A stretch of DNA of 47,115 bases from the NCBI RefSeq assembly GCF_030124375.1, contig NZ_JASKLS010000019.1, forward strand, positions 1 to 47,115, in the 5' to 3' direction. The DNA is from Sinorhizobium sp. 6-70 (lineage in GTDB: Bacteria > Pseudomonadota > Alphaproteobacteria > Rhizobiales > Rhizobiaceae). Below the pieces are notes generated by a model. That model was not told the DNA's origin. It saw only the letters and a list, made by a program, of their open reading frames with translations, and did no database searches. Within the stretch, counting starts at the first letter, position 1. The number at the start of each line of letters is the position of its first letter. Below are positions 16,348-25,106 of this stretch, piece by piece. A program made the position numbers and the translations under genes.

Positions 16348-17781
16348 ATGAACGAAGCAATGGCGTCTTTACGCGATCTGGATCCTAGGTATCCAGTCCC
16401 TCTAGTCTCCGAATTCCTTTCCAGATCGGAAAACTACGTTTTTCTGAACTACGTCTATAAGGATCCGTTTGGCTGTCATGTTTTCCCCGGAGATATAGAA
16501 AATTATCCCCTAGCATCCTTTTTTTCAGACATGGAAAGCGAAATTACAAAAGCGCAGCAAATCCATTTGTGGGCATACATTCCCAGTTGCCGTTACCGCT
16601 GCCATTTTTGCCAGTTTCCGACGGTCATTCTCAATCCTCATTCAGCGTCTTCGCAGGCAGTCCTGAAAGAGCTGGTTGATCTGAATATTAAAGAAGCGAC
16701 GCTGTGGCTGGCAAAGGTGCCGAGCCTTGCCGATGTTGAAGTTGGGGAGTTCAATATTTTTGGTGGCACCCCATCGCTGCTGCCTGAATCGGAACTGCGT
16801 AGATTAATGGCGTTTTACAAAGCCAATTTCAATCTCTCCACGACCACAATGCGGTTCGAAGGCGAACCTGGCACACTGACAAAATCGTATCTGTCGCTAT
16901 TGCGAGAGCTTGGTTTCACAAAAGTAAGTTTTGGCGCTCAGTCTTTTGACGATCGAATCATTTCTGCTTGTGGACGTATGCATTCCGCAAACGATTGTGT
17001 TGAAGCTGTATACAACGCCCGGGAACTGGGTATTGACTGGGTCAGTGTCGATCTCATCTACGGCATGCTGGGACAAAGCGTAGACGCTGTGAGATACGAC
17101 ATGGAGAAAACCCGCGAACTGGAACTTTCCCATGTGGTCTGCACCAAACTGCATCTGGAAGAGTTCATGAAAACCCGTACTGGCATCTCCGGGGAGCGTC
17201 GAAGTGTGTGGCAGAGAACAGGACTGGATCATGTCGATAGCATGTGCTTTCCGGGCCTGGGAAAACAATATCAAATGCGCGAGCTAATCGAAGAATATTT
17301 GGGTAGCGCCTATCGTGAACACCCTACTATGTATTTTTATCGACACGATCATCGACCGGAAAAATGGAAAAGCCTGGTTACCGACCTGGATAAACAGTTT
17401 CCCGAGGTAGCTGTCGGCCTCGGCGGTAGCTCGAAATGCACGAAAGCTGAAGCGATCAATATCACCGGTTATAGAGCTTACAGGGACGCTTTGCGTGAAG
17501 ATCGTCTTCCGATCCAGGACAGCCGTGGCATGTCGCCTGTTCACCGGGAAATTAGCGCATTTAAAATGGCGCTCTCGACGCTCATTCCGGTCGATGATGC
17601 CGTGTTCAGGCAACGCTTTGGAAGAAGCTTTTTTGACAACGAGATCATCAATTGCACGTTGAGAGAGCTAATTGAAAAGTCGCTGGTTGTCATTGAACGC
17701 GATGTGGTGACGCTGACCCCCAATGGCGTCACGTTGGTCGAAGCGATTATCAACACGCAGTTTGCGCCATCGCTCTTCTAG
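16348..17781 (+). CDS. HemW/HemN-like radical SAM protein
   Basis: The 477-residue protein has the radical SAM cluster motif C-x3-C-x2-C at residues 81, 85 and 88 (P-S-C-R-Y-R-C-H-F-C-Q), then I-F-G-G-T-P-S, E-G-E-P-G-T-L and V-S-F-G-A-Q-S-F-D, all in the order seen in HemN/HemW coproporphyrinogen-oxidase-like enzymes. A HemN-C-like winged-helix region follows (about 390-470). Such homologues serve as haem chaperones or as methyltransferases/cyclases in natural-product pathways. Position right after two glycosyltransferases, with the ATG directly following the upstream TAA, argues for a pathway-specific role rather than haem synthesis. The gene is AT-rich like the two before it. Confidence 0.85.
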   Translation: MNEAMASLRDLDPRYPVPLVSEFLSRSENYVFLNYVYKDPFGCHVFPGDIENYPLASFFSDMESEITKAQQIHLWAYIPSCRYRCHFCQFPTVILNPHSASSQAVLKELVDLNIKEATLWLAKVPSLADVEVGEFNIFGGTPSLLPESELRRLMAFYKANFNLSTTTMRFEGEPGTLTKSYLSLLRELGFTKVSFGAQSFDDRIISACGRMHSANDCVEAVYNARELGIDWVSVDLIYGMLGQSVDAVRYDMEKTRELELSHVVCTKLHLEEFMKTRTGISGERRSVWQRTGLDHVDSMCFPGLGKQYQMRELIEEYLGSAYREHPTMYFYRHDHRPEKWKSLVTDLDKQFPEVAVGLGGSSKCTKAEAINITGYRAYRDALREDRLPIQDSRGMSPVHREISAFKMALSTLIPVDDAVFRQRFGRSFFDNEIINCTLRELIEKSLVVIERDVVTLTPNGVTLVEAIINTQFAPSLF

Positions 17782-17840
17782 GGTTCTTCATGGCCGACAA
17801 CATAGACGACCCGTTGAGCGCGCCGCTGGCCTCCCGAAAG

Positions 17841-17990
17841 TCTCCAATGCCCGCAAGACCTGTAAACAAGACGAATTGGTTTTTGGAGCGAAGTCGCCGG
17901 TATTCATGTGCGATACCCTCGCGGGCCAAGACGCGTACGAGATGTTAATGGAACCCACGAAGGCGCGCGCCTCTCGCACGCGCTTGGCCG
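17841..17990 (-). pseudogene. Decayed amidohydrolase fragment
   Basis: About 150 bp align closely, in the same orientation, with 22260-22430 inside the amidohydrolase gene at 21950-23175. Shared blocks include GTCTCCAATGCC, GAGCGAAG, CCTCGCG and GTACG-GATGTTA. Several small indels destroy the frame. It is a remnant of a second copy of the same family. Confidence 0.75.
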
Positions 17991-18277
17991 TCGCGATCGA
18001 GCGCACTATCACCTGACGCCGGACAAGATGGGCGACGGGCGCGAAGGCTTACGCCTTTTCTGTCCCCTGCCGGAAAATGTAATGACGTCCCATGGCAGGT
18101 GCGCAGGAGATGAAGCGCCAACGCAGGCGTCACCCGCGAGCGATCCAGTAGCAGCGCACCTCACTTAGGTTTCGCCTCTCAAGTTTGGACCGCGCAAGAT
18201 CCCGCACTGCCTCAGCGTGGAGTTGCAGGATGTCGGGCACGGGACATTGCAGTCAGTGCTGCGATGGCTCGAGTGTT
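17991..18277. other. No recognisable gene
   Basis: The stretch between the amidohydrolase remnant and hipA holds only short overlapping frames without motifs. Confidence 0.4.
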
Positions 18278-19537
18278 CTAACAGGTCAATCTTGCAAGCG
18301 TGGCTCGGCTAGTCACCAATTCGGCGACGCTGAGAACTGCTGTCGGATCGGTAGATGAGTCAACAAGTGCTTCTGCGACATTTACAGCACGTTCCGCCAT
18401 ACCATCGCATAGCTCTCCAATACGACGGCGCAGCAGCGGAAAGCCAACTCCCACCTCGCTTGCAAATGCTTGCCAGCTGTCAGCATCCATTTCGGTCAGC
18501 GTTGCACTCTTGCCCATCCGCATTGCCATGTTGGGCGATAGTTCCGGAAAGGCCACCGTCGAAAGCACGTCGTATAACGGAGCGAGTCTCGGCCCCTGCT
18601 CGTCATAAAGAATAGAGAAATTCTTGCCGTGAGCATCGGCATTCCCGATGATCACGTTGAAAATCGCTGCGTCGAGCAGTTTCAGAACATCACCGGCCGG
18701 CCTCGCTGAAACCCGTCGCAACAGCTCGAAGCATTCTTTGAAGGTCGGTCCACCCTCGTTTGCATATTTTGTTTCCGGTGGCACGCCGAGCGCCTGACAG
18801 AAGTCCTCTTGATGGATTCGGTGAACCACGCCACTGGCAGCCCGTAGGCGGTCATACCTCGCGACGAGGAGGAACGAACGTCCCTGCACGGACCTTGGTT
18901 CAACGGGCGCGACATCAAGGCCGATATCGGCCGCAAGTCTCATTGCGAAGGCTTCATTTTCGGTCGTTGCCTTAAAGCGTGCGATCGGCGGCTTCACGAT
19001 GTGCGTGGTAGCATGACCAGCCAGAGGAAGCGCGATGTGGCCATTAACAAGAACCACCGGCACTTTCGATTGGGAGCCAGCCAACGACAGTCGCAATCCT
19101 CCCTCGCCCGCCAATAGCGGCCGCACCGGAAGCGCCTCGAGCACGCGGACGATCCCCGCATCGTCCAAAGGCGCAGGCTGGTGGTCCGTCGACCTCGCTT
19201 CCGCGAGCTCCTGGCCTTCCGTCAACAGTTGCAACGCGCCAGCGACGTCGCCGCCCAAGCGATCAAGAAGCGCGTAGTCGTTGGCGGGAGAAACGCCCAA
19301 TGCTTGTGCTGCTGCTTCTCGCTGGCTTTCTTCTGGAAGCAGCCCGCCGAAAAACGGACGGCACTCTTGACGTGTGAAACACTCTGCTCGTTTCGGAAGG
19401 GAAGCGGACAACGCGAGCGCGCTATCGTCCTCAAGCCACGCTTGCGCGTAATCAAAGCTGATATCGCCGTGCCCGTCCTGGGCAAATCGACCGACTATGC
19501 GGCCGTCCCACCAGACATTGAGCACTTTGGTCGTCAT
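18278..19537 (-). CDS. hipA: HipA-type serine/threonine kinase toxin
   Basis: The 419-residue protein has the HipA pattern: an N-terminal HipA_N domain (W-W-D-G-R-I-V-G, then P-F-F-G-G-L-L-P-E near residue 65), the ATP-site loop L-S-L-A-G-S-Q-S-K near 155, H-I-V-K-P near 185, the catalytic G-N-A-D-A-H-G-K-N-F near 300 and the metal-binding L-A-P-L-Y-D-V near 315. HipA kinases phosphorylate targets such as glutamyl-tRNA synthetase and cause growth arrest unless held by HipB. The ATG overlaps the hipB stop by 4 bp. All kinase motifs look intact. Confidence 0.92.
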   Translation of the reverse strand: MTTKVLNVWWDGRIVGRFAQDGHGDISFDYAQAWLEDDSALALSASLPKRAECFTRQECRPFFGGLLPEESQREAAAQALGVSPANDYALLDRLGGDVAGALQLLTEGQELAEARSTDHQPAPLDDAGIVRVLEALPVRPLLAGEGGLRLSLAGSQSKVPVVLVNGHIALPLAGHATTHIVKPPIARFKATTENEAFAMRLAADIGLDVAPVEPRSVQGRSFLLVARYDRLRAASGVVHRIHQEDFCQALGVPPETKYANEGGPTFKECFELLRRVSARPAGDVLKLLDAAIFNVIIGNADAHGKNFSILYDEQGPRLAPLYDVLSTVAFPELSPNMAMRMGKSATLTEMDADSWQAFASEVGVGFPLLRRRIGELCDGMAERAVNVAEALVDSSTDPTAVLSVAELVTSRATLARLTC

Positions 19538-19764
19538 CGCCTGCGCTCGCCACGGGTCAGGATTTCAACGGCGCAGCCGAGTGTCTGAAGAACATGCAAA
19601 ACTTTCCCGAGTTGGGCTGTGGGCTTGCCTGCTTCGAGCTCGACAATAAACCGAAGGCCTACGCCAGTAACACCGGCAAGCTCATCCTGCCGCAAGTTTT
19701 GCTGCTTGCGCTCACTTCGAACCACGGCGCCGATATCGGCTGGACTTCCGACTTGTTTTGACAC
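19534..19764 (-). CDS. hipB: HipB-type HTH antitoxin
   Basis: This 76-residue protein has an Xre/Cro-type helix-turn-helix (R-S-E-R-K-Q-Q-N-L-R-Q-D-E-L-A-G, then G-L-R-F-I-V-E-L-E-A-G-K) and a short basic tail. It precedes hipA with a 4-bp overlap, the normal antitoxin-first order. The start is GTG at 19764. It should neutralise HipA and repress its own promoter through palindromes just upstream. Confidence 0.9.
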   Translation of the reverse strand: MSKQVGSPADIGAVVRSERKQQNLRQDELAGVTGVGLRFIVELEAGKPTAQLGKVLHVLQTLGCAVEILTRGERRR

Positions 19765-19770
19765 GACAAT

Positions 19771-19827
19771 TTTCCCAATCGGGAAATATTACGGGTTGAA
19801 GCGGATATTTCGTCGGGAATATCCCGA
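19771..19827 (-). promoter_or_regulatory. hipBA operator palindromes
   Basis: Two inverted repeats precede hipB: TTTCCC-AATC-GGGAAA at 19771-19786, ending 7 bp from the GTG start, and TCGGGA-ATA-TCCCGA at 19813-19827. Both share a GGGA/TCCC core, which suggests two HipB binding sites for autoregulation. Confidence 0.65.
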
Positions 19828-19981
19828 ACGGTAAATTCTAAGGACTTGGGGCGTTGGATTCCGATCCAACGTCCTCGTTCGCCGAATGCCTGGGCGAAAC
19901 GACCGCACCGATCATAACTGGTGGTGAAACCGGCCACTATGAAAACGCACGGCTTTCTCGGTAGCGGGCATGTCTGTTCCG

Positions 19982-21520
19982 TCACAGGGCAAGCAGATAG
20001 GCAACCAGCGCATCCTTTTCTTGCTGCATTAGCTTTGTTCCCAGAACCAGATTAAAGAACTCGACCGTGTCGGCGAGTGTCATCAGCCGCCCATCGTGCA
20101 AATAGGGTGGCGAGTCCTTGATACCGCGCAGTGTGAAGGTCTTGATCGGGCCATCCGGTAACATCACGAGATCGTTGGCGCTCTGGCCGGTCTTATAGAA
20201 GCGCTCGAGCTTGAGGTCGTGCATGTTGTCCATGAAGGCAGTCTGCGGGACGTGGCAAAGGGCGCAGCCACCCTTGCCCATAAACACCCGTTCGCCCTCC
20301 AATTCCTTCTCGCTCGCCCGGCTTGGATCGAGGCGTCCGGACACGTCGAGCTTGGGCGCGGGCGGGAAGTCGATCATGTTCTGCATCTGAGCCATCATTG
20401 AAACCTGGCTCGCACGATCGAGTAGGTTCACGCCCTTTCTAGCGGCGCTCACATGGTCGCCGTTGAAGTAGGCGGTGCGCTGCTCGAACTCAGTAAAGTC
20501 TTCGATCGACCGCAGCGACCGTTTCGAACCATGAATCTGCTGATTGAACAGCCCGCGCAGGCTGGTCGTCTCGAGGCGAAACCGCTGCGCCTGTGGCCGG
20601 ACGTCGGGGGTCAGGTGGAAGGCGGCGTTCGTATGGAAGTTCGAATGGCAGTCCAGGCAGGCGACGCCCAGGCTCTCTTCGGCAGCTTTGCGGTCCTCGG
20701 TTTCGTTGAACTCTTCTTGCGGAAACGGGGTTAGCAGAAGTCGAAGCCCGTCCATCTGCACCGGCGTGATGATGCCGCTCATGGTCTCATTGAAGTTCCG
20801 GATCGTCAGAAGCTCGCCCCGCGAAACATCACCGAGTTCCGGGTGCGAGGTTAGAAAGATTGGCGGCGGGAACTCCGGCGTCAGGTGATCGGGGAGGTCG
20901 AAGTCGACATCGAAACGCCTGAGATCCCTGCCTTCCTGGCGGCCCATTTCATTAATCTGCACCTCAGGAAAGACTTGACCGCCAATTGCGTGCTTTACAT
21001 GCGGCAGCGGCATAAAGCCGGCCGGCAGTAGTCCCTGCTCTCTGATCTCGTCAGGGCTCTTCTCGGCCAAAGCGCCCCAGCTTACACCTTTCGGAAGTTT
21101 GACGCGAACGCCAGCCTGAACCGCCTTCCGACGACCGGACATCACCACACCTTGCACGGGACGGTCAGAAAGGTCATATCGCTCCTCAAGCAGGCGCCTC
21201 TGACGCTCCATGACGCGCGGCTTCGCACGTTCGTCGAATTGCTTCACTTCGGAAAAGGGGAGGCTCGGAAAGGTTCGATAGATCAGATCAGCGGGCAGCG
21301 GGTCAGACGCAGTCGCAAAAGCATGCGCGGAGACTGCAAATGCGATCGCCACACCGATCAGAAAAAGCGACCTAAGCCGGGCCGTGTGCGCCTTTAGGTC
21401 GCAGCCCAGGATCAAAATCTTCCGACCGAGATTGGCAAGCGTATGGGCCGTCTTTACCGAGGCGGTGAATGTTCCTATGCCTCTCTTCCAATAGAATGCG
21501 ATCTGTCGCAGACCTGACAT
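19982..21520 (-). CDS. NifH N-terminus fused in frame to a dihaem cytochrome c
   Basis: From ATG 21520 the first ~47 residues (M-S-G-L-R-Q-I-A-F-Y-W-K, to G-C-D-L-K-A-H) are a degenerate copy of the NifH N-terminus; the P-loop is ruined (W-K-R-G-I-G-T-F-T). The frame then runs into R-S-L-F-L-I-G-V-A-I-A-F-A-V-S-A-H-A-F-A, a signal peptide, and a cytochrome c with two C-x2-C-H haem sites (C-L-D-C-H at 288-292, C-A-L-C-H at 419-423) and a P-P-Y-L-H-D-G-R segment as in MauG/cytochrome-c-peroxidase relatives. The 512-residue product would be periplasmic if the signal still works from an internal position; an internal start at the cytochrome's own N-terminus is possible but I see no obvious ATG there. 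A nifH-type promoter and a perfect NifA site lie upstream. Confidence 0.8.
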   Translation of the reverse strand: MSGLRQIAFYWKRGIGTFTASVKTAHTLANLGRKILILGCDLKAHTARLRSLFLIGVAIAFAVSAHAFATASDPLPADLIYRTFPSLPFSEVKQFDERAKPRVMERQRRLLEERYDLSDRPVQGVVMSGRRKAVQAGVRVKLPKGVSWGALAEKSPDEIREQGLLPAGFMPLPHVKHAIGGQVFPEVQINEMGRQEGRDLRRFDVDFDLPDHLTPEFPPPIFLTSHPELGDVSRGELLTIRNFNETMSGIITPVQMDGLRLLLTPFPQEEFNETEDRKAAEESLGVACLDCHSNFHTNAAFHLTPDVRPQAQRFRLETTSLRGLFNQQIHGSKRSLRSIEDFTEFEQRTAYFNGDHVSAARKGVNLLDRASQVSMMAQMQNMIDFPPAPKLDVSGRLDPSRASEKELEGERVFMGKGGCALCHVPQTAFMDNMHDLKLERFYKTGQSANDLVMLPDGPIKTFTLRGIKDSPPYLHDGRLMTLADTVEFFNLVLGTKLMQQEKDALVAYLLAL

Positions 21521-21598
21521 TTTGCCTTCGCTTTCGTTCTCCGATCGCGTTTTCACCACGATGCAGGACGGCAGCTTCATCCGCCGCTGATGCGTGAC

Positions 21599-21616
21599 GT
21601 TCAAAACTTGTGCCAA
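21599..21616 (-). promoter_or_regulatory. Third nifH-type -24/-12 promoter (cytochrome fusion)
   Basis: In the gene direction the sequence reads TTGGCACAAGTTTTGAAC, matching the nifH promoter including the GA at -12. It lies 79 bp before ATG 21520, and the leader and first codons also match nifH, so this is a copied nifH control region. Confidence 0.8.
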
Positions 21617-21705
21617 CAGAGCAGGAAAATGGATCAGAGATTGTTGTCTTATACTTATCCAGCCGCTTGAACGAGAGCGCAACTGGACGCTAACGAACAT
21701 CCGCG

Positions 21706-21721
21706 TGTCACGCACTCGACA
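21706..21721 (-). promoter_or_regulatory. NifA upstream activator site (cytochrome fusion)
   Basis: TGTCACGCACTCGACA is an exact TGT-N10-ACA site. It lies 90 bp upstream of the -24 element, the same distance as in the genuine nifH promoter. Confidence 0.85.
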
Positions 21722-21949
21722 AAACCAGACTGTCATTCGAAGGCTGCAGTCAGCATTGCTGTTCTAGTCAGTGCCGAAACGGGCTATATGGCGCACATAT
21801 TGGCCGCCGAGTTATTTGCTGGGGATATTCATCCCACGCGCGGCAGAAGCAGTTGCAAGCTGGCGCCCTGACAGTCCACAGTACTATCAACTGACCCTGA
21901 GTGAGCTCCCCCAGCCGCGACTTAGATTCTTCGGGCAGCGTGGCGGCAG

Positions 21950-23175
21950 TTAGCTGTCTTTCACAACACGGCCACCTTTGATGATTGTGCGGATGCGCCC
22001 GGTATCGGAGAGGATCGACAGATCCTTCAGCGGATCACCGTCGACCACGACCACGTCTCCGAATGCCCCAGGTGTGATGATGCCGACCCTGCCCTCCAAC
22101 TGCAGGACTCGGGCGGCATCCAGCGTGGCAGCGCGGATCACCTCATGTGCCGGCAGAACCCGCCCGCGCAGCTCAAATTCTCGCGTTGCTCGTGCATACC
22201 GCCCAGCAGGTCCGAGCCGTATCCCATTGTTACTCCAGCCTCCCACAAGGTCTCCAATGCCGTGAGGCCCGCAGACAGGACGAAATCGATCTTTTCGAGC
22301 GAAGCTGGCGGTATCCCATGTTCGGCGCCCTCGCGCGCCAGCACCGCGTACGTGATGTTAGTGGGAACCACAACTGCGCCCGCCTTGCGTATCCGCTTGG
22401 CGGTCGCCGGGGTAATGAGGTTGCCGTGCTCGATCGACCGCACCCCGGCTTCTAGCGCCCGGGAAATCGCTTCGTCGGTGTAGAGATGAGCGGCCACATA
22501 AGTGTGCTGGTGCGCCGCTTCCTGGACCGCCGCCTGCAGTTCGGGAAGGCTGAAGGCGAGCGCATCTACAGGGTCGGTCGGCGAGGACACACCGCCGCTG
22601 GCCATGACCTTGATGAAGCGCGCCCCGGCCTTCAGCTCCTCTCTGGCCGCCTGTCGCACGTCCGCTTCGCCGTCACAAATGCGACCGAGCGCACCCAACT
22701 GGTCAGGATAGTAATCTGCAGGGTGCCGATTGTGCCGGTCCCGATAATCGGCGTGGCCGCCCGTCGGAGAGAGCGTCTTTCCGCAAATGACGAGGCGTGG
22801 ACCCTCGATAAGACCGCGTTCGACAGCGTCCACCAGCGCGTGATCAGCGCCGCCCAGGTCCCGGACAGTCGTAAAGCCACGGCTCAGCATCCCGCGCATG
22901 GTGTTCGCGGCATAGAGCGCGGCGAGCGTGTTTGGCAGCGCAGCGTTGGCGGCGAGGTTTCCTTTCGCGGCGACGACATGCACATGGCAATCGATCAGTC
23001 CTGGTAAGACGATGCGCCTCTTCGCATCGAAAATATAGGCGCCCGCCGGTGCCTTCACGCGCTCTCCGACTTCGGCAACGAATCCATCCGCCAGCAGAAC
23101 ATCGACCGGATCCGCGGGACGGTCCGCGGTGCCATCCACGATGGCAGCGTTACGAATAATGATCGCTGAAATCAC
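21950..23175 (-). pseudogene. Metal-dependent amidohydrolase, frameshifted
   Basis: The minus-strand gene encodes an imidazolonepropionase/prolidase-type amidohydrolase. Visible are I-D-C-H-V-H-V near residue 60, F-I-K-V-M-A-S-G-G near 185 (metal-ligand lysine), H-L-Y-T-D near 235, S-I-E-H-G-N near 250 and M-G-Y-G-S-D near 315. The first frame ends after H-E-Q-R-E at about 22180, and the family sequence (L-R-G-R-V-L-P-A-H-E, then A-A-T-L-D-A-A-R-V-L) continues in another frame to a stop at 21950. A single-base indel near 22175-22182 explains this, unless it is a sequencing error. All metal ligands precede the break. A shorter remnant of the same family is at 17841-17990. Confidence 0.82.
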
Positions 23176-23181
23176 ACGCTC

Positions 23182-23340
23182 CTATGGTTCTGGTGCTGGA
23201 TGGAGCGACCGTTTCTGGAACGCCCCTGAAATATCCTTCGCCGCCTCGGTCAATGACGCCACGCTCGCGATACATGCGTTGCCGGTTACTCGTAGCCCGC
23301 TGGCGCGCGCGTCCCTCCAGATGTCGAAAACATGATACCG
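23182..23340 (-). other. C-terminal fragment of an unrecognised gene
   Basis: Directly upstream of the amidohydrolase, a minus-strand frame reads F-D-I-W-R-D-A-R-A-S-G-L-R-V-T-G-N-A-C-I, continues with A-S-V-A-S-L-T-E-A-A-K-D-I, and stops at about 23182. It reads like the end of a real protein that once formed an operon with the amidohydrolase. No start or further sequence is recognisable upstream and I do not know the family. Confidence 0.35.
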
Positions 23341-23639
23341 GCTCCCCTAAAGGCCTCGGAATGTCAGCGGCTATGACAAACAGGCGATTCGCAGTTTCAG
23401 CCTCCGCACCATGGAAGCATCGACGTTTCCTAGCCGGAGACAGGAATCATCATCATCGGGGCATCAAGCGTCGGCCGACGATCGACATCAGTCATGTCCG
23501 GACAACGTTAGCGGAACCACTCCGTAGTTCGAGAATGCGGTAATTCGGTCATCCGATGTTTGCCCCTCCTTCTTCGGGCCACGTCACGAGTGAACTCAAA
23601 AGTCGTGCCAACTGCGCAGAGCTTGCCTTCAAGGTTTTG

Positions 23640-24060
23640 TTGCAAGGTTTTGAGTGAGGCGCACTAACAACTGGCCGAACGCCACGGTGTGGCGACCCAG
23701 AAGCCGACAGTGTCGCGTCCTGCTTGATCGTCCCGAAGCGACTGTCGGCGCTTTAGGTGGTGAGCTTTCAGGAGGTTGATCGGGTGGACGCCCCTGACGG
23801 CATCGCTGTGCCAAAGCGGTGTCGATACCGGAACATGTATAGATGCCCCCGTTCATGCAAGGCTTTCGTCGAACACTTCGGACGTGTTCGAGTCCGGCGT
23901 TGTCTTTCTCGATTATCTGCGTGAGCAAAGGCAAATTGGCAATTCCCTGCGGAGCGATGACCCCATGCTCGGCCAGACGGGCGCACAGTGCGTTGATGAG
24001 CTGCGTTCGTTGGCGGACGAACAGGTCCCTGCCGTTTGAATCTCCCTCAGTTTGCGCCGT
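23640..24060 (-). mobile_element. IS110-family transposase N-terminal remnant
   Basis: On the minus strand the sequence encodes G-R-D-L-F-V-R-Q-R-T-Q-L-I-N-A-L, then L-A-E-H-G-V-I-A-P-Q-G, the region between the DEDD catalytic part and the C-terminal domain of IS110 transposases. Frames are broken on both sides. Confidence 0.65.
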
Positions 24061-24077
24061 GACCGATACTGCTTCCG

Positions 24078-24440
24078 ATGGTCGGAACGGGGATTTCGGT
24101 GATCAAGCTGCGGGAGATGATGATGATCCTGGATCTACATCGGCAAGGTCTGTCGGTGACAGCGATCGCCAGGCAGGCTGGTATCGATCGCAAGACGGTG
24201 CGCAAGTACATCGAGCGCGGGCTGGAGGCTCCGGTCTATGGACCGCGTAAGCCAAGAGCGACGGTGATCGACCCGTTCGCGGCCCATCTTCGCGATCGCG
24301 TGCAGACCTATCCCGGCCTGACAGCGCGGCGGCTTTTCCGCGAGATCAAGGATCTCGGCTATTCCGGCGGCTACACCGCGCTGACCATTTCTTGCGCGAC
24401 ATCCGGCCGCCACGATGACGCAAGGCCTGTTTTACGTCGA
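24078..24440 (+). mobile_element. IS21-family IstA N-terminal remnant
   Basis: The frame begins I-K-L-R-E-M-M-M-I-L-D-L-H-R-Q-G-L-S-V and holds the helix-turn-helix A-I-A-R-Q-A-G-I-D-R-K-T-V-R-K-Y-I-E-R-G of IstA, then Y-P-G-L-T-A-R-R-L-F-R-E-I and G-Y-S-G-G-Y-T-A-L-T. The frame shifts at about 24388 (F-L-R-D-I-R-P-P continues in another frame) and the catalytic domain is missing. Confidence 0.78.
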
Positions 24441-24486
24441 ACTGATGCGCGCCAGCCGGGACGTGTACGATGCTGACCTGAAGCTG

Positions 24487-25017
24487 TCAGCAGGAAACCT
24501 GGGCAATACAGGCAAACGGAAAGGAAACTTGCCGCAAGCTTTTGTGATGGTCGACATAGTGCACCTTCAGCGTGCAGTTGCGATACGTTGCAAGTGTCGA
24601 TGTCATCTTGGGATCGACCAATACGTCGCTGGCAAAACTGGTGACGTACAGGTCTGGATGCGCGGGAAATTTCGCTCGATAGCTCTGTGTCTTGGCTGGC
24701 TCGATCACCGATGCGAACGTCTCAGGGTCGAGCCAGCTTTCGATTTCGAGATTGGGTCGACAGCGATCATCAGGAAATTTTCCCGTGACCGCGGCCTGAA
24801 CGATCGAAGCCGTCTGGTTCCCATCATTGGTCAAAGAGAACTGAACGCCATCTCCGTCCGCATAGACTACCGCCCCGCTTAGCGATGCGCTTTGGGAGCT
24901 GAAATACGACCAAACATAAGTGCCGATGGGAGTGGTAAGTGCAACGAGAGTGCCGATGATACCGACAAGGAGCGAAATCGCTTCCAAGGTGAGGCGGCGG
25001 CTAGTGGAACGACTCAA
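24487..25017 (-). CDS. Hypothetical membrane-anchored protein
   Basis: The 176-residue product has one N-terminal hydrophobic segment (about residues 11-33, A-I-S-L-L-V-G-I-I-G-T-L-V-A-L) followed by a soluble domain rich in beta-type sequence with four cysteines. It looks anchored in the inner membrane with the bulk outside the cytoplasm. Length, composition and absence of frame breaks favour a real gene. The start codon of this frame is TTG at 25017. I do not recognise the family and it stands alone between IS remnants. Confidence 0.55.
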   Translation of the reverse strand: MSRSTSRRLTLEAISLLVGIIGTLVALTTPIGTYVWSYFSSQSASLSGAVVYADGDGVQFSLTNDGNQTASIVQAAVTGKFPDDRCRPNLEIESWLDPETFASVIEPAKTQSYRAKFPAHPDLYVTSFASDVLVDPKMTSTLATYRNCTLKVHYVDHHKSLRQVSFPFACIAQVSC

Positions 25018-25106
25018 TCTGGACTCTACTTCTATACAACATTACTACACGTTATGGGTTAGTCCGCCCCACATCAAGAAATCCTTAATGGAGAAGCAAT
25101 TCCCGA

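Noticed and set aside
16348..17781. Haem biosynthesis enzyme HemN
   Set aside because: Motifs are HemN/HemW-like, but the operon context with glycosyltransferases does not support a role in haem synthesis; no function was assigned.
21521..21735. Coding extension upstream of the NifH-cytochrome fusion
   Set aside because: It covers the -24/-12 promoter and NifA site; homology to NifH starts at ATG 21520.
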